Shown: positions 63,113 to 64,000 of the stretch, piece by piece
Layout: the number at the start of each line of letters is the position of its first letter
Position numbering within the stretch: position 1 is the stretch's first letter
Assembly (NCBI RefSeq): GCF_022539505.1
Contig: NC_061508.1
Location: 263,878,736 to 263,942,735 of the forward strand
Length of the DNA: 64,000 bases
DNA from: Lolium rigidum
Lineage: Eukaryota > Streptophyta > Magnoliopsida > Poales > Poaceae
Direction of reading: 5' to 3'
The notes under the pieces: model-generated
Seen by the model: only the letters and a program-made list of their open reading frames with translations
Databases searched by the model: none
What the model was told of the DNA's origin: nothing
Made by a program: the position numbers and the translations under genes

Positions 63113-64000
63113 TGATACGTCTCCAACGTATCTATAATTTCTTATGTTCCATGCTACTTTATTGATGATATCTACATGTTTTATACACATTATATGTTAT
63201 TATTATGCGTTTTTCGGAACTAACCTATTGACGAGATGCCGAAGGGCCGGTTCTCGTTTTCTGCTGTTTTTGGTTCAGAAATCCTAGTAAGGAAATATTC
63301 TCGGAATCGGACGAAATCAATGCCCAACATCCTATTTTTCCACGAAGCTTCCAGAACACCCGAGAGCCGCCAGAGAGGGGCCACAGGGGGCCCACACATG
63401 GTGGCGGCGCGGCCAGGGCTGGGCCCGCGCCCCCCTAGTGTGTCGCCGCCTCGTCAGCCCTCCGAATCCGCCTCTTCGCCTATATAAAGGTCCCTAACCT
63501 AAAACACGATACGAATAAGCCACGGTACGAGAAAAGTTCCAGAGCCGCCGCCATCGCGAAGCCAAGATCTGGGGGACAGGAGTCTCTGTTCCGGCACGCC
63601 GCCGGGACGGGGAAGTGCCCCCGGAAGGCTTCTCCATCGACACCACCGCCATCTTCATCAACGCTGCTGGCTCCCATGAGGAGGGAGTAGTTCTCCATCG
63701 AGGCTCGGGGCTGTACCGGTAGCTATGTGGTTAATCTCTCTCCTATGTACTTCAATACAATAATCTCATGAGCTGCCTTACATGATTGAGATTCATATGA
63801 TGATGCTTGTAATCTAGATGTCATTATGCTAGTCAAGTGGGTTTTACTTATGTGATCTCCGGAGACTCCTTGTCCCACGTGTGTAAAGGTGACGGTGTGT
63901 GCACCGTGTGGGTCTCTTAGGCTATATTTCACGAGAATACTTATTCAACCGTTATGAATGGCATAGTGAAGTGCTTATTTATATCCCTTTATGATTGCAA
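63113..64000 (+). mobile_element. 3' LTR of LARD-like element (cut by window edge)
   Basis: First 888 bases of the LTR. Close to the 5' LTR with point changes, and a small deletion near 63640 relative to 58436-58450. TATATAAA at 63481-63488. Confidence 0.9.

Larger units (their letters stand above)
57903..64000 (+). mobile_element. LARD-like non-autonomous element, right LTR cut by window
   Basis: 5' LTR 57903-59619, tRNA-Asp-type primer-binding site, one ORF, 2.5 kb of non-coding DNA, polypurine tract GCTTGGGGATGC, and the 3' LTR from 63113 to the window end. No gag, protease, RT or integrase. The primer-binding site and AAGCTTGGGG purine motif are shared with the Athila-like elements, so an Athila relative is the likely helper. 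Left flank ACCCC (57898-57902) should recur after the right LTR. Confidence 0.88.

Overview
The window is plant nuclear DNA, almost certainly from a grass and most likely Pooideae/Triticeae. The evidence is nested LTR retrotransposons of the Athila and Tat lineages, Stowaway, Tourist, hAT and Mutator-type elements, a relic of plastid ycf1 (a gene degraded in grass plastids), and very GC-rich intronless coding sequence. No bacterial operon, CRISPR array, rRNA or tRNA gene was seen.

Layout. 1-18571: two copies of one Athila-like Ty3/gypsy family on the minus strand. The inner copy (LTRs 1-1299 and 15176-16690, decayed gag-pol, extra 3' ORF) sits in the gag of an outer copy (gag fragment 16691-17031, LTR 17061-18571). 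A Tat-like non-autonomous element (1746-8152, target-site duplication GGTTC) is inserted in the 3' region of the inner copy. 18572-19592: 3' end and LTR of an older gypsy element. 19593-20100: GC-rich DNA of unknown origin. 20100-20950: nuclear plastid insertion with two pieces of a ycf1 relic. 21086-22639: the one clear intact host gene, a berberine-bridge-enzyme-like FAD oxidase on the minus strand. 22900-32700: a garden of small DNA transposons, including a deleted MULE and a Harbinger-like element carrying an intact 360-codon ORF. 32700-49200: low-copy-looking DNA with exons of a minus-strand gene I could only partly reconstruct, split by a second Tat-like element (37323-45546, target-site duplication GGAAG). 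49223-57902: a third, different Tat element with gag, protease, RT, two RNase H domains and integrase, damaged by stops and frameshifts. 57903-64000: a LARD-like element with one 253-codon ORF, inserted in the 3' region of the third Tat element.

Most notable are features of the two related Tat-like elements (1746-8152 and 37323-45546). Both carry an intact antisense ORF for an acidic, Ser-rich protein with a conserved nuclear-signal-like motif and its own TATA-like promoter. Their LTR leader holds a strong hairpin that encodes a tiny upstream ORF. Short hairpins with one fixed stem core (GCCGAT/ATCGGC) are scattered through LTRs, coding and non-coding parts. The third Tat element has an unrelated antisense ORF with a visible splice acceptor. 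None of these can be proved functional from sequence alone. Family names rest on recalled motifs, not on database searches.
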